Below, piece after piece: positions 1 to 6,102 of a stretch of DNA of 37,246 nucleotides. The stretch is from Thermodesulfobacteriota bacterium. GTDB lineage: Bacteria > Desulfobacterota > WTBG01 > CAIYCZ01 > CAIRTM01. The stretch spans positions 1 through 37,246 of the forward strand of contig JANQFE010000010.1 in the NCBI GenBank assembly GCA_028278025.1. Direction: 5' to 3'. Below the pieces are notes generated by a model, which was not told where the DNA came from, ran no database searches, and was given only the letters and a program-made list of their open reading frames with translations. A program made the translations under genes and the position numbers. Each line of letters begins with the position of its first letter. The first letter of the stretch is position 1.

Positions 1-186
1 CCTTTGCAAAAGCCAGGAATTGAGACCATTGAGCTTGGAAAAAATGTAATCTTTTGGTCTGTATCAAAAGAGAGCCTAACTAAAACATCGTATATGAAAT
101 TAGCTGCGTTACCTGTCTATCAAGAAGTAACTATCAGAAATCACAATACCGTTTTTAAATTATTGCAGTTGTTTGATGAAATATAG
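1..186 (+). CDS. DUF1697-like protein, C-terminal fragment
   Basis: The frame is open from the first base of the window and stops at 186, so only the last 61 residues are present and the start lies upstream. The tail reads LPVYQEVTIRNHNTVFKLL, which matches the conserved 'TIRNWNTVxKLL' ending of the DUF1697 family as I remember it. The function of that family is not established. The gene ends 6 bases before an integron attC site, the position expected of a gene-cassette ORF. I am fairly confident of the family and cannot say anything about the missing N-terminal part. Confidence 0.6.
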   Translation, partial: PLQKPGIETIELGKNVIFWSVSKESLTKTSYMKLAALPVYQEVTIRNHNTVFKLLQLFDEI

Positions 187-192
187 AAAAAA

Positions 193-252
193 GCATAACA
201 AAGCGCTCAAGCAAGGACACGCTAACGCGTGCCGCTTAGCTTGGCGTTAAAT
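193..252 (+). other. Integron attC recombination site (60 bp)
   Basis: The site begins with GCATAAC (193-199) and ends with GTTAAAT (246-252), which fit the R'' (RYYYAAC) and R' (GTTRRRY) core boxes. Inside, GCTCAAGC (205-212) pairs with GCTTAGC (234-240) except for one extra base, as in the L''/L' arms with extrahelical bases. The centre CACGC-TAA-CGCGTG folds into a hairpin. The length of 60 bp equals the classic '59-base element'. It sits between two small plus-strand genes, as in a cassette array. No integrase gene is in the window. Confidence 0.78.
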
Positions 253-268
253 GAAAATACAATAACAA

Positions 269-571
269 ATGAGCTTTACAACCTTCTTAATCATCTTTAT
301 AGGCATATTGGCCTTGGTCATATACCTTTTTATTATGAGACAAGATTCACGATACGATTACGTGCCACCAAAATTCTTTTTATTGTTAAGTACATTTTGT
401 CTTGCTACAAGTATCTGCATAATTATTTATGTTGAGGGTAGTACAGGTTTAGAAGAAAACTTGGTTATTAAAATCTTTGAATCATCACCAAGGTTAACAG
501 GTGCAGGATACTTTTTTTTATTAATCTACTTTTTCATGAAAATTGAATATTTTATCAAAAAAAAGAAATGA
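269..571 (+). CDS. Small membrane protein of unknown function (possible integron cassette gene)
   Basis: This 100-residue protein is strongly hydrophobic. It has one predicted membrane segment at about residues 3-22, a second at about 35-55, and a third at about 78-95 followed by a lysine tail. I do not recognise a family. The ATG lies 17 bases after the attC site, a spacing typical for a cassette gene, but there is no strong ribosome-binding site. No second attC follows the stop; instead the sequence runs into the upstream motif of a transposase at about 600, so the cassette appears to have lost its own 3' attC. An upstream ATG at 251 is closed by a stop after four codons. Confidence 0.5.
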   Translation: MSFTTFLIIFIGILALVIYLFIMRQDSRYDYVPPKFFLLLSTFCLATSICIIIYVEGSTGLEENLVIKIFESSPRLTGAGYFFLLIYFFMKIEYFIKKKK

Positions 572-647
572 GAAATTTTAAACAAAAAAAACGAAAAGGG
601 TCAGGTCTACGTTTGACTTATGCTAACCGGTATACTAGGATGCAGGC

Positions 648-920
648 ATGTCACGACCACTGCGAATTCAATATGCCAATACCTGGTATCATGTCATGAA
701 CCGGGGGCGGCGCGGGGAGACGGTCTTTGGCGAACCCGCAGACTATACCTATTTCATTAAGCTGCTTAAAGACACTGCTGAAATGTGGCATGTCAGAATT
801 GCTGCCTACTGTTTGATGACCAACCACTACCATCTCCATGTTGCAAAAGTACTCATTATCCGGATGAACCAGCAGTTTTTTTACAACATAGGCATTTTAC
901 TAAACAAGGTACCAATGTGA
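648..920 (+). pseudogene. REP-associated tyrosine transposase (Y1/IS200-like), truncated
   Basis: The first 63 residues (MSRPLRIQYANTWYHVMNRG onward to MTNHYHL) are those of a REP-associated Y1 transposase, including the HxH metal-binding motif NHYHL at about residues 59-63. Immediately after it, near base 840, similarity stops and the frame runs through unrelated sequence to a stop at 918-920. The C-terminal half with the catalytic tyrosine is missing, so the copy cannot be active. The upstream segment GGGTCAGGTCTACGTTTGAC (599-618) resembles the motif that often precedes these genes. Family enzymes normally mobilise short palindromic (REP) sequences. This remnant lies between the integron cassette and the toxin-antitoxin modules and supports an accessory region. 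Confidence 0.75.
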
Positions 921-960
921 AAAATGTCCCGGTGTTATCACGGTAGTTCAACAAAGCTCG

Positions 961-1000
961 ATGTTGCATTTTGCAACATATTGTGCTATAATTGCAACAT
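961..1000 (+). promoter_or_regulatory. Promoter and palindromic operator of the first toxin-antitoxin module
   Basis: A perfect palindrome ATGTTGCA-TTT-TGCAACAT occupies 961-979, and a third half-site TTGCAACAT follows at 992-1000. A promoter TTGCAT (964-969), 17-base spacer, TATAAT (987-992) is overlapped at the -35 by the palindrome and touched downstream of the -10 by the third half-site. This layout suggests autorepression by the antitoxin encoded 33 bases further on. The binding protein is inferred. Confidence 0.6.
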
Positions 1001-1032
1001 AGTATAAAACAAACGATTTGGAGGTTTTCAGT

Positions 1033-1251
1033 ATGAGTACTGCGGTAAGAGTTTCAGATAAATTAATCCATGATGCCAAGCTGTACGGAAAAGTCGATAA
1101 CCGTTCGGCAACCGGCCAAATTGAACATTGGGCAAAAATCGGCAAGGTTCTTGAGGAAAATCCTGACCTTACCTACAGCATGGTTAAAGAAATTCTTATT
1201 GGGCTTGAAGAACTGGAACAGAGGGAGACATCGGAGTACACGTTCGGATAA
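1033..1251 (+). CDS. ParD-like antitoxin of a type II toxin-antitoxin system
   Basis: The 72-residue protein starts MSTAVRVSDKLIHDAKLYG and contains RSATGQIEHWAKIGK, the layout of the ParD-like antitoxin family (short N-terminal DNA-binding strand and helices, then a helical toxin-binding tail). The family role is to bind and neutralise the partner toxin and to repress the operon promoter. The ATG at 1033 is preceded by a good Shine-Dalgarno (TTTGGAGG, 1017-1024); an in-frame TTG at 1018 lies inside that site and is unlikely. The stop is 3 bases before the toxin gene, so the two are co-transcribed from the promoter at 964-992. Confidence 0.8.
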   Translation: MSTAVRVSDKLIHDAKLYGKVDNRSATGQIEHWAKIGKVLEENPDLTYSMVKEILIGLEELEQRETSEYTFG

Positions 1252-1254
1252 AAC

Positions 1255-1542
1255 ATGAAAATCATACAATCACGTTCTTTTGAAAATAAGGTAAAAAGGT
1301 TTTCAAAAAAACAAAAGACGATTTTAGATAAACAAGTAAGGAAAATTATTGAAAACCCCTCTATCGGTCAGGAGAAACATGGCGACCTTAGAGGGGTTTT
1401 TGTTCATAAATTTAAAATAGCCTCAATTCAATATTTATTATCGTACCGATTATTGAGTGATACCCTTGAATTAATTATGATCGGTCCTCATGAAAATTAT
1501 TACCGTGATCTGAACAGTTATCTAAAAAGCAGAAAAAGCTAA
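1255..1542 (+). CDS. RelE/ParE-family toxin
   Basis: The 95-residue basic protein (MKIIQSRSFENKVKRFSKKQ...) has the RelE/ParE superfamily pattern: an N-terminal strand, two lysine-rich helices, then strands ending in the motif MIGPHENYYRDL, where 'GxHExxYR' is a common C-terminal signature. Members either cleave mRNA on the ribosome (RelE, YafQ) or poison gyrase (ParE); the sequence does not let me choose. It follows the ParD-like antitoxin by 3 bases. Confidence in the toxin class is good because of the partner gene and size. Confidence 0.78.
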   Translation: MKIIQSRSFENKVKRFSKKQKTILDKQVRKIIENPSIGQEKHGDLRGVFVHKFKIASIQYLLSYRLLSDTLELIMIGPHENYYRDLNSYLKSRKS

Positions 1543-1598
1543 CAGGTATGTTGACGCTTAACACCAGCCCACGAGCAAAATCGATAACCAAAAGACCA

Positions 1599-1635
1599 TT
1601 GACATCATAACGTTATGACGCTATAATGTTATATG
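1599..1635 (+). promoter_or_regulatory. Consensus promoter with operators of the second toxin-antitoxin module
   Basis: TTGACA (1599-1604), a 17-base spacer and TATAAT (1622-1627) form a perfect sigma-70 consensus promoter. The spacer contains the perfect palindrome CATAACGTTATG (1606-1617). A second near-palindrome TATAA-TG-TTATA (1622-1633) covers the -10 and start region. Such a strong promoter with two overlapping operators is what an autorepressed antitoxin-toxin operon would have. The antitoxin gene begins at 1670. Confidence 0.72.
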
Positions 1636-1669
1636 AGAATCCAAAAACAGAAACAAAGGATAACGAACA

Positions 1670-1903
1670 ATGTCTGCTCTAACAAAAAGAGCTACGGTTT
1701 ACTTCGACCCATCAATTCATAAAATACTGAAGGTCAAAGCATTAGAAACATCCCGTTCTATATCAGACCTTGTAAATGAAGCCCTGCTTCATGAGCTTTC
1801 AGAAGATGCGGAGGACTTACAAGCCTTTGAGAAAAGAGCTTCTGAGCCGTCAATTTCTTTTGAAGACTTGGTAAAAGGACTTAAGGCTGATGGCAAAATA
1901 TAA
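1670..1903 (+). CDS. CopG/RelB-like antitoxin
   Basis: The 77-residue protein begins MSALTKRATVYFDPSIHKIL and continues KVKALETSRSISDLVNEALL, which is a ribbon-helix-helix DNA-binding domain (strand RATVYFDP, helix 1, turn SRSIS, helix 2). The acidic C-terminal region (about residues 44-70) would wrap the toxin. It is preceded by AAAGGATAACGAACA, giving a Shine-Dalgarno AAAGGA. The 3' end overlaps the toxin start by 14 bases, a sign of translational coupling. It would repress its promoter through the palindromes at 1606-1633. Confidence 0.8.
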   Translation: MSALTKRATVYFDPSIHKILKVKALETSRSISDLVNEALLHELSEDAEDLQAFEKRASEPSISFEDLVKGLKADGKI

Positions 1904-2147
1904 AATTCGGGTAAAGAAGTCAGCCGAGAAAGAATTAAGGAAAATACCAAAAAAAGAACTGCTCATAATCCTCGACAAAATTAAAAGTCTCTCTGGGACT
2001 CCACGTCCAACAGAAAGTGTAAAATTAACGAACCAAGAAAAGTATAGATTACGTGTCGGAAAATACCGTGTGCTGTACAAGGTTGAAGACAATATTCTTA
2101 CTATATTCGTTGTAAAGATTGGCCACAGAAAAGAGATCTATCGCTAA
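1890..2147 (+). CDS. RelE-family mRNA interferase toxin
   Basis: The 85-residue protein (MAKYKIRVKKSAEKELRKIP...) shows the RelE order: strand, helix pair KSAEKELRKIPKKELLIILDKI, the segment KLTNQEKYRLRVGKYRVLYKV with the basic 'YRLRVGKYRVLY' motif, and the ending KIGHRKEIYR. This motif set is diagnostic of RelE/RelB-type toxins that cut mRNA in the ribosomal A site. The gene overlaps the antitoxin by 14 bases. No feature suggests inactivation. Confidence 0.85.
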   Translation: MAKYKIRVKKSAEKELRKIPKKELLIILDKIKSLSGTPRPTESVKLTNQEKYRLRVGKYRVLYKVEDNILTIFVVKIGHRKEIYR

Positions 2148-2219
2148 TTAACCATTGCAACACGCCGGTGGCCCGCGGACGTTCCTTTAATATTGGTTTA
2201 TAAACCATACCGCTTTTCT

Positions 2220-2804
2220 TTAAAGCCCCAGCTCATCACTGATTCCCCGCATGGCCTCAAGACTCAGTTCTGCAAACTCCGGCAGCGGGATACCGATCTT
2301 CTCGCACTCCCTGATATAATCTCTGTTTACACTGCGGGCGAACTCTTTTTGCTTCATGCGCTTTATGATCGATTTAGGCTTAACGCCGGCGATTTTCTTA
2401 TCCGGATATACCAGGGTGGTGGCCACAACCATACCGGTAATGCATTCCGCACAGGTGAGGGCGTGCTCAAAAACCTCTTTTCTCTCAAATCCCAAATTAT
2501 CGGCATTGTGGGCCTTGATTGCAGCGATTATTTCCGGGCATACTCCTTTTTCCTGCAGTATCTTGGCGGTTACCAGTCCGTGCTGATCCATGCGGTCTTT
2601 GGTTTCCACATAATCAAGATCATGCAGCAGCCCGGCCAGGGCCCAGAGCTCCGCATCCTGCCCAAGCCGCTTTGCAAGCGCTCGCATAATGGCCTCGGTT
2701 GCCAGGCAGTGCTTCTGCAGGTTGTCCTGCGGAATGTACTGTTTCATCAATTCAAGTGCGTCGGTTCTTGTAATTCCGCAACGTTCCTTTTCAGTATCTG
2801 TCAT
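2220..2804 (-). CDS. HD-domain phosphohydrolase (HDIG type)
   Basis: Starting at the ATG at 2804 (Shine-Dalgarno GGAG six bases upstream) the protein has 194 residues. The HD signature is visible as KHCLATEAIM (His32), LLHDLDY (His61-Asp62) and DQHGLVTA (His75), followed by IAAIKAHN. This is the metal-dependent phosphohydrolase superfamily; small stand-alone HDIG proteins of this sort are often annotated as hydrolases or tRNA-nucleotidyltransferase-like HD proteins, but the substrate is unknown. An alternative start 33 bases upstream would add 11 residues without a good ribosome-binding site. It stands alone between the toxin-antitoxin modules and the inverted-repeat element. Confidence 0.8.
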   Translation of the reverse strand: MTDTEKERCGITRTDALELMKQYIPQDNLQKHCLATEAIMRALAKRLGQDAELWALAGLLHDLDYVETKDRMDQHGLVTAKILQEKGVCPEIIAAIKAHNADNLGFERKEVFEHALTCAECITGMVVATTLVYPDKKIAGVKPKSIIKRMKQKEFARSVNRDYIRECEKIGIPLPEFAELSLEAMRGISDELGL

Positions 2805-2878
2805 ATCATTCTCCAAAGAATATTTTTTTTGTAACAATTTTAGCTATTTTCCAGAAAGTTTTGGTTAGCTTTTTATTA

Positions 2879-3098
2879 TTAACCGCGGACAGACGCAGAC
2901 TAACGCTGACACTCTCAGCGGACGACCTGTCCGCTGAGAAAATGCAAGCACTTCGTGATGAAAATATTATAATACGTTGCAAGGCTCATAGTATCGGTTT
3001 TATATTATACCTTTGGCCTGAAAGGCCCTGGATGGTTTTTCTCCCGCAGCGTCGCGGGAGAAAAAATTCTGCGTCCGTCTGCGTAATTCTGCGGTTAA
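2879..3098. repeat. 220-bp MITE-like element with imperfect terminal inverted repeats
   Basis: The ends TTAACCGC (2879-2886) and GCGGTTAA (3091-3098) are exact inverted copies, and the match continues inward imperfectly over about 30 bp (both ends share GA, ACGCAGAC and ACGC at matching spacing). Inside are two perfect hairpins: an 11-bp stem TCTCAGCGGAC/GTCCGCTGAGA (2913-2939) and a 12-bp stem TTTTTCTCCCGC/GCGGGAGAAAAA (3036-3065). There is no convincing gene. It fills the gap between the HD gene and the MORN-repeat gene. Confidence 0.55.
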
Positions 3099-3113
3099 TT
3101 TTACAATCTTACA

Positions 3114-3740
3114 CTATTGATCAGCATCAATCAGCTTTCCCTTTGTATCAAAAGCCGTGCCGGTTATTCTCTGTCCATCCTCATACGTATCAATAGAACG
3201 CACGGTACCGTCATCATAATATTCTTTTCTCAGTCCCGCAACCTTACCATCCTTGATGGATATTTCCAGTTTTAGACTGCCGTTTTCATAGTATTCTTTG
3301 CTGATTCCATCGAGGGTGCCGTGTTTATACTGGATTTCCGCTTTTAGCCTACCATTTTCATAATATTCTTTGCTTATACCATGCAGTTTTCCGTATCGAT
3401 ACTGCCATTCAACCCTCTGCTTACCGTTGGCATAATACCCCCGGTTTACACCATGCTGCCTGCCCTTAAAAAAGTTCAACTCAGCTCCCAGGGTACCATC
3501 CTCGTAATAGAGTTTACTGATATCATGCAGTTTTCCCCCCTTGAAATTGGCCTCTTCCCGCAAGGCCCCGCTTTGATAGTACACTTTGGTTATGCCTTCC
3601 AGCTTGCCGTTTTTGTATTGTGCCTCTGACATGAGTTTACCATTTGGATAATAGTGCTTTTGTACCTCTGCCATACAAAGGAGAGGTGGTCCAAGGTAAA
3701 AAAGAATCAAAAAAAACGGTAGGACTCTGTGAAGAAGCAT
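3114..3740 (-). CDS. Secreted MORN/YwqK-repeat protein
   Basis: The 208-residue protein has an N-terminal signal peptide (hydrophobic residues about 6-22, likely cleavage near AxA-type CMA-E at 24). The rest is about seven 23-24-residue repeats of the form YYxxGxLxxExxYKxGKLxGISK, the MORN-repeat variant found in the YwqK family. Such repeats form beta-hairpin stacks; in Bacillus YwqK is linked to contact-dependent toxin immunity, while many secreted members have no known role. No polymorphic toxin is adjacent here, so immunity is not supported by context. A short Ala/Ser/Gly-Cys lipobox is absent, so it is probably soluble and exported rather than a lipoprotein. Confidence 0.75.
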   Translation of the reverse strand: MLLHRVLPFFLILFYLGPPLLCMAEVQKHYYPNGKLMSEAQYKNGKLEGITKVYYQSGALREEANFKGGKLHDISKLYYEDGTLGAELNFFKGRQHGVNRGYYANGKQRVEWQYRYGKLHGISKEYYENGRLKAEIQYKHGTLDGISKEYYENGSLKLEISIKDGKVAGLRKEYYDDGTVRSIDTYEDGQRITGTAFDTKGKLIDADQ

Positions 3741-3868
3741 AGCGGGTTTCTCTGGTTAAGCCCGTAACAACAAAGAACCATGTTTGCAGTCAGTCTTTTT
3801 ACGTCTCCATATGGTTCACGGGGTTCTGTCGATAATCACATAAATATTCAGCGTTTTTATATAAAAAG

Positions 3869-4258
3869 CTGGAGCAGACAATAAGCCGAGTTCTGTTCCT
3901 GATGCAAGGACATCAGGCAATGGTCATTCAGCTGGGACGCCTGTTGCCAAACGCCTCGTGCGACCTACCCGAGAGCCTTTGGGCGGGCAACCCTGCGAAG
4001 AAGAAAGTTCTTCACACTCTCCTATTTGGTCTTGCTCCGGGTGGGGTTTACCAAGCTACCATGGTCACCCATGATACTGGTGAGCTCTTACCTCACCTTT
4101 TCACCCTTACCCCTCGACATGCTCGGGGCGGTATGTTTTCTGTGGCACTTTCCTTGGGGTCACCCCCAGTCGCTGTTAGCGACCACCCTGCCCTGTGGAG
4201 CTCGGACTTTCCTCTGAATCTCAAACCAGAGACCCAGCGACCATTTAGTCTACTCCAG
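3869..4258 (-). ncRNA. rnpB: RNase P RNA (bacterial type A)
   Basis: On the minus strand the sequence contains GAGGAAAGTCCGAGCTCC (4198-4215) followed by ACAGGGCAGGGTGGTCGC, the universal P4/CR-I region, and near the 3' end ACAGAACTCGGCTTAT (3880-3895), the CR-V partner. The extreme ends CTGGAGTAGAC and GTCTGCTCCAG (4258-4248 and 3879-3869) pair over 11 bp with one G-U, defining helix P1 and a length of about 390 nt, normal for type A. The RNA is the catalytic subunit that matures tRNA 5' ends. Apparent open frames across this segment are not genes. Confidence 0.96.
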
Positions 4259-4489
4259 CATATACGTATACAGGGGCCTTTTGTTAATAGCATAGTGTTT
4301 TTTCACACGAAAAACCCTTTATCAAAAATTTTCTAATATTTTTGGTGTAATGTCAATATTAAGAAAAAAGCAATGTATTACAGTTGCTTACAGTAAAGCA
4401 TTCAAATATTTTTTATTTAATATCAAAAATATTTCACCCGATAATAAACATTACATACATAAAAACTACTTTATGTGTACAAAACACCT

Positions 4490-5614
4490 ATGGATTTAAA
4501 TCAATTGCTTAATATAATGTATGAAAAAGGCGCGTCTGACCTGCACCTGCGTGTCGGTGCACCGCCTCTTTTACGAATTGATGGAATCCTGCAGCCATTA
4601 AGCAAACAGAAGCTCACGGCTGCTGTTTTGACATCTGTTGCAGATGCTGTATTAACTGCTAAACAAAAACAAACTCTGGATGATGAGCTGGCTGTGGATT
4701 CTTCCTATTCTATCGAGGGCTTTAAGCGCTTTCGCATAAATGTCTTTCATCAGCGTGGAACCCTTGCAATGGTCTTCAGAAATATTGCTACTGATGTGCC
4801 GACAATCGAGGACCTGGATCTGCCCCTGGTGTTAACGACCCTGTGTGATAAACCGCAAGGTCTGGTACTTATTTCAGGGCCTACCGGCTCTGGAAAATCA
4901 ACAACGCTGGCAGCTATGCTTCAGTTTATAAATACAACCAGACGGGTCCATGTCATTACCATAGAAGATCCCATTGAATATCTTTTCAGAGATGACCGCG
5001 CCTTCATTACCCAGCGAGAAATAGGTATGGACACACCGGACTATACCATCGCCCTCAAAAATGCCATGCGCCAGGACCCGGATGTTATGCTCATTGGTGA
5101 GATCCGAAGTACAAACACCATGATGACGGCTCTGAGTGCCGCTGAAACCGGACACCTTGTTTTTACTACAGTGCATGCTAACAGTTCATATGAAGCGGTT
5201 TCCAGAATAGTTGACTCTTTTTCGGCAGAACTGCGTCCCCAAATTAGAAAGCAGCTGGCAGATGTTCTGTTGGGATCCATATTTCAACGGCTTGTGCCCC
5301 GCAAGGATGGCGAAGGCCGCATTGCTGCTGTGGAAATATTAATCAAGAGCCCGCGCATAAAAGAGCTCATAGAGAATAATGAAATAAAAGAAATCCGCGA
5401 TGAAGTAGAAAAATCTGTCTCGGTCTACAGGATGCAGAGTCTGGAACAATCACTGATAGCACTTATTGCAAACCGCAAAATAACCCATCAAGATGCTCTC
5501 AACTTAACTCTTTTACCTGGAGAAATCAAACTTCAGATGGATAAGCTGGGCATTAATGAAAAGGGAGAATTTTTGGAAAGAGGAGTAATTAAAGATGAAG
5601 GAATCGTCTTCTGA
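4490..5614 (+). CDS. PilT/PilU-type twitching-motility ATPase
   Basis: A 374-residue secretion ATPase of the PilT group. Numbered from ATG 4490, the N-terminal domain opens MDLNQLLNIMYEKGASDLHL as in PilT. It has a Walker A GPTGSGKST (130-138), an Asp-box region VITIEDPIEYLF (about 155-166), a Walker B DPDVMLIGEIR (196-206) and a His box AETGHLVFTTVHAN (218-231). Such hexamers power type IV pilus retraction at the inner membrane. The C-terminal AIRNLIRE signature of canonical PilT is replaced by RIKELIENNEI, so PilU or a retraction-like paralogue is possible. A GTG five codons upstream (4475) is an alternative start. No pilus structural genes are nearby. The 3' end overlaps the next gene by 20 bases. 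Confidence 0.88.
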   Translation: MDLNQLLNIMYEKGASDLHLRVGAPPLLRIDGILQPLSKQKLTAAVLTSVADAVLTAKQKQTLDDELAVDSSYSIEGFKRFRINVFHQRGTLAMVFRNIATDVPTIEDLDLPLVLTTLCDKPQGLVLISGPTGSGKSTTLAAMLQFINTTRRVHVITIEDPIEYLFRDDRAFITQREIGMDTPDYTIALKNAMRQDPDVMLIGEIRSTNTMMTALSAAETGHLVFTTVHANSSYEAVSRIVDSFSAELRPQIRKQLADVLLGSIFQRLVPRKDGEGRIAAVEILIKSPRIKELIENNEIKEIRDEVEKSVSVYRMQSLEQSLIALIANRKITHQDALNLTLLPGEIKLQMDKLGINEKGEFLERGVIKDEGIVF

Positions 5615-5942
5615 TTTTTCTATAGTAAAAAACTATATTGAATTAAAAGCAAAATATGACCTTGAAATTAAAAATTTTAATGACAAAATTAAAGCACTGG
5701 AAGAGCAGGCTAAAAAAAATTCGGCCGGTTTAGAAAGCGAGCTGAAAAAAAGAGCAGAACATACCAACACACTCGAAAAAAAGATTCAAGAACTAACCCA
5801 AGTGCTGACAGAAAAAGATGAAAAATTAAAAACGCTTGGGCTGCAGCTTCACAAACTCAAAAGAGAATCGTCCGAAAACCAGGCACCGCCCACTGAAGCA
5901 GCAGAGGGGGCCAAAAAAAGTAAATTCGGCCTTTTCAAATAG
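5595..5942 (+). CDS. Small coiled-coil protein coupled to the PilT-like gene
   Basis: The 115-residue protein is charged and helical from about residue 10 to 92, with heptad-like spacing (IKALEEQAKK, ELKKRAEHTNTLEKKIQEL, LKTLGLQLHKLKRE). It ends in a disordered Pro/Ala/Glu linker and a short basic-hydrophobic tip KKSKFGLFK. There is no signal peptide. It overlaps the PilT-like gene by 20 bases and has a Shine-Dalgarno (AGAGGAG) within that gene, so it is translated from the same mRNA. I do not recognise a family. Context suggests a partner or localisation factor for the ATPase, which is inference only. Confidence 0.7.
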   Translation: MKESSSDFSIVKNYIELKAKYDLEIKNFNDKIKALEEQAKKNSAGLESELKKRAEHTNTLEKKIQELTQVLTEKDEKLKTLGLQLHKLKRESSENQAPPTEAAEGAKKSKFGLFK

Positions 5943-5986
5943 TAAGCGCCTACAGCATTGCCCTTTTTGCTATAGCCCTTGAGCAT

Positions 5987-6023
5987 TGCCCAGGCAGATG
6001 CTCTTACCACATCAGCCTGGGCA
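5987..6023. other. Long hairpin between convergent genes
   Basis: TGCCCAGGC-A-GATG (5987-6000) pairs with CATC-A-GCCTGGGCA (6010-6023), a 13-bp stem with one A-A mismatch and a 9-base loop. It lies in the 160-bp gap between the coiled-coil gene (plus) and lptG (minus). Neither strand has a U-run after it, so it is not a textbook intrinsic terminator, but it could stop or protect both convergent transcripts. Confidence 0.4.
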
Positions 6024-6102
6024 GTTTCAACGGTAAGGCCACACTTTTTTGCCAACTGCTCTAAAAGGTGAAAGAAGTATAGAAGCTTTTTGCCGTTCTC
6101 TT

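Noticed and set aside
1543..1640. Possible second attC between the two toxin-antitoxin modules (CTAAC ... GCTTAAC)
   Set aside because: No matching GTTRRRY end and no paired L arms; the region is better explained as a promoter with operators.
2148..2219. Possible degenerate attC after the second toxin gene
   Set aside because: The candidate right box GTTCCTT does not fit GTTRRRY and there is no central fold; only a short palindrome TGGTTTATAAACCA is clear.
2193..2834. 213-residue plus-strand frame opposite the HD-domain gene
   Set aside because: It is antisense to a gene with clear HD motifs and has no recognisable protein features.
3036..3065. Terminator for the MORN-repeat or HD gene
   Set aside because: The 12-bp hairpin has the T tract before and the A tract after the stem on the plus strand; these form part of the stem and no U-run follows on either strand.
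3902..4336. Long open frames on both strands over 3900-4340
   Set aside because: They lie over the RNase P RNA, whose conserved core and P1 helix are unambiguous.
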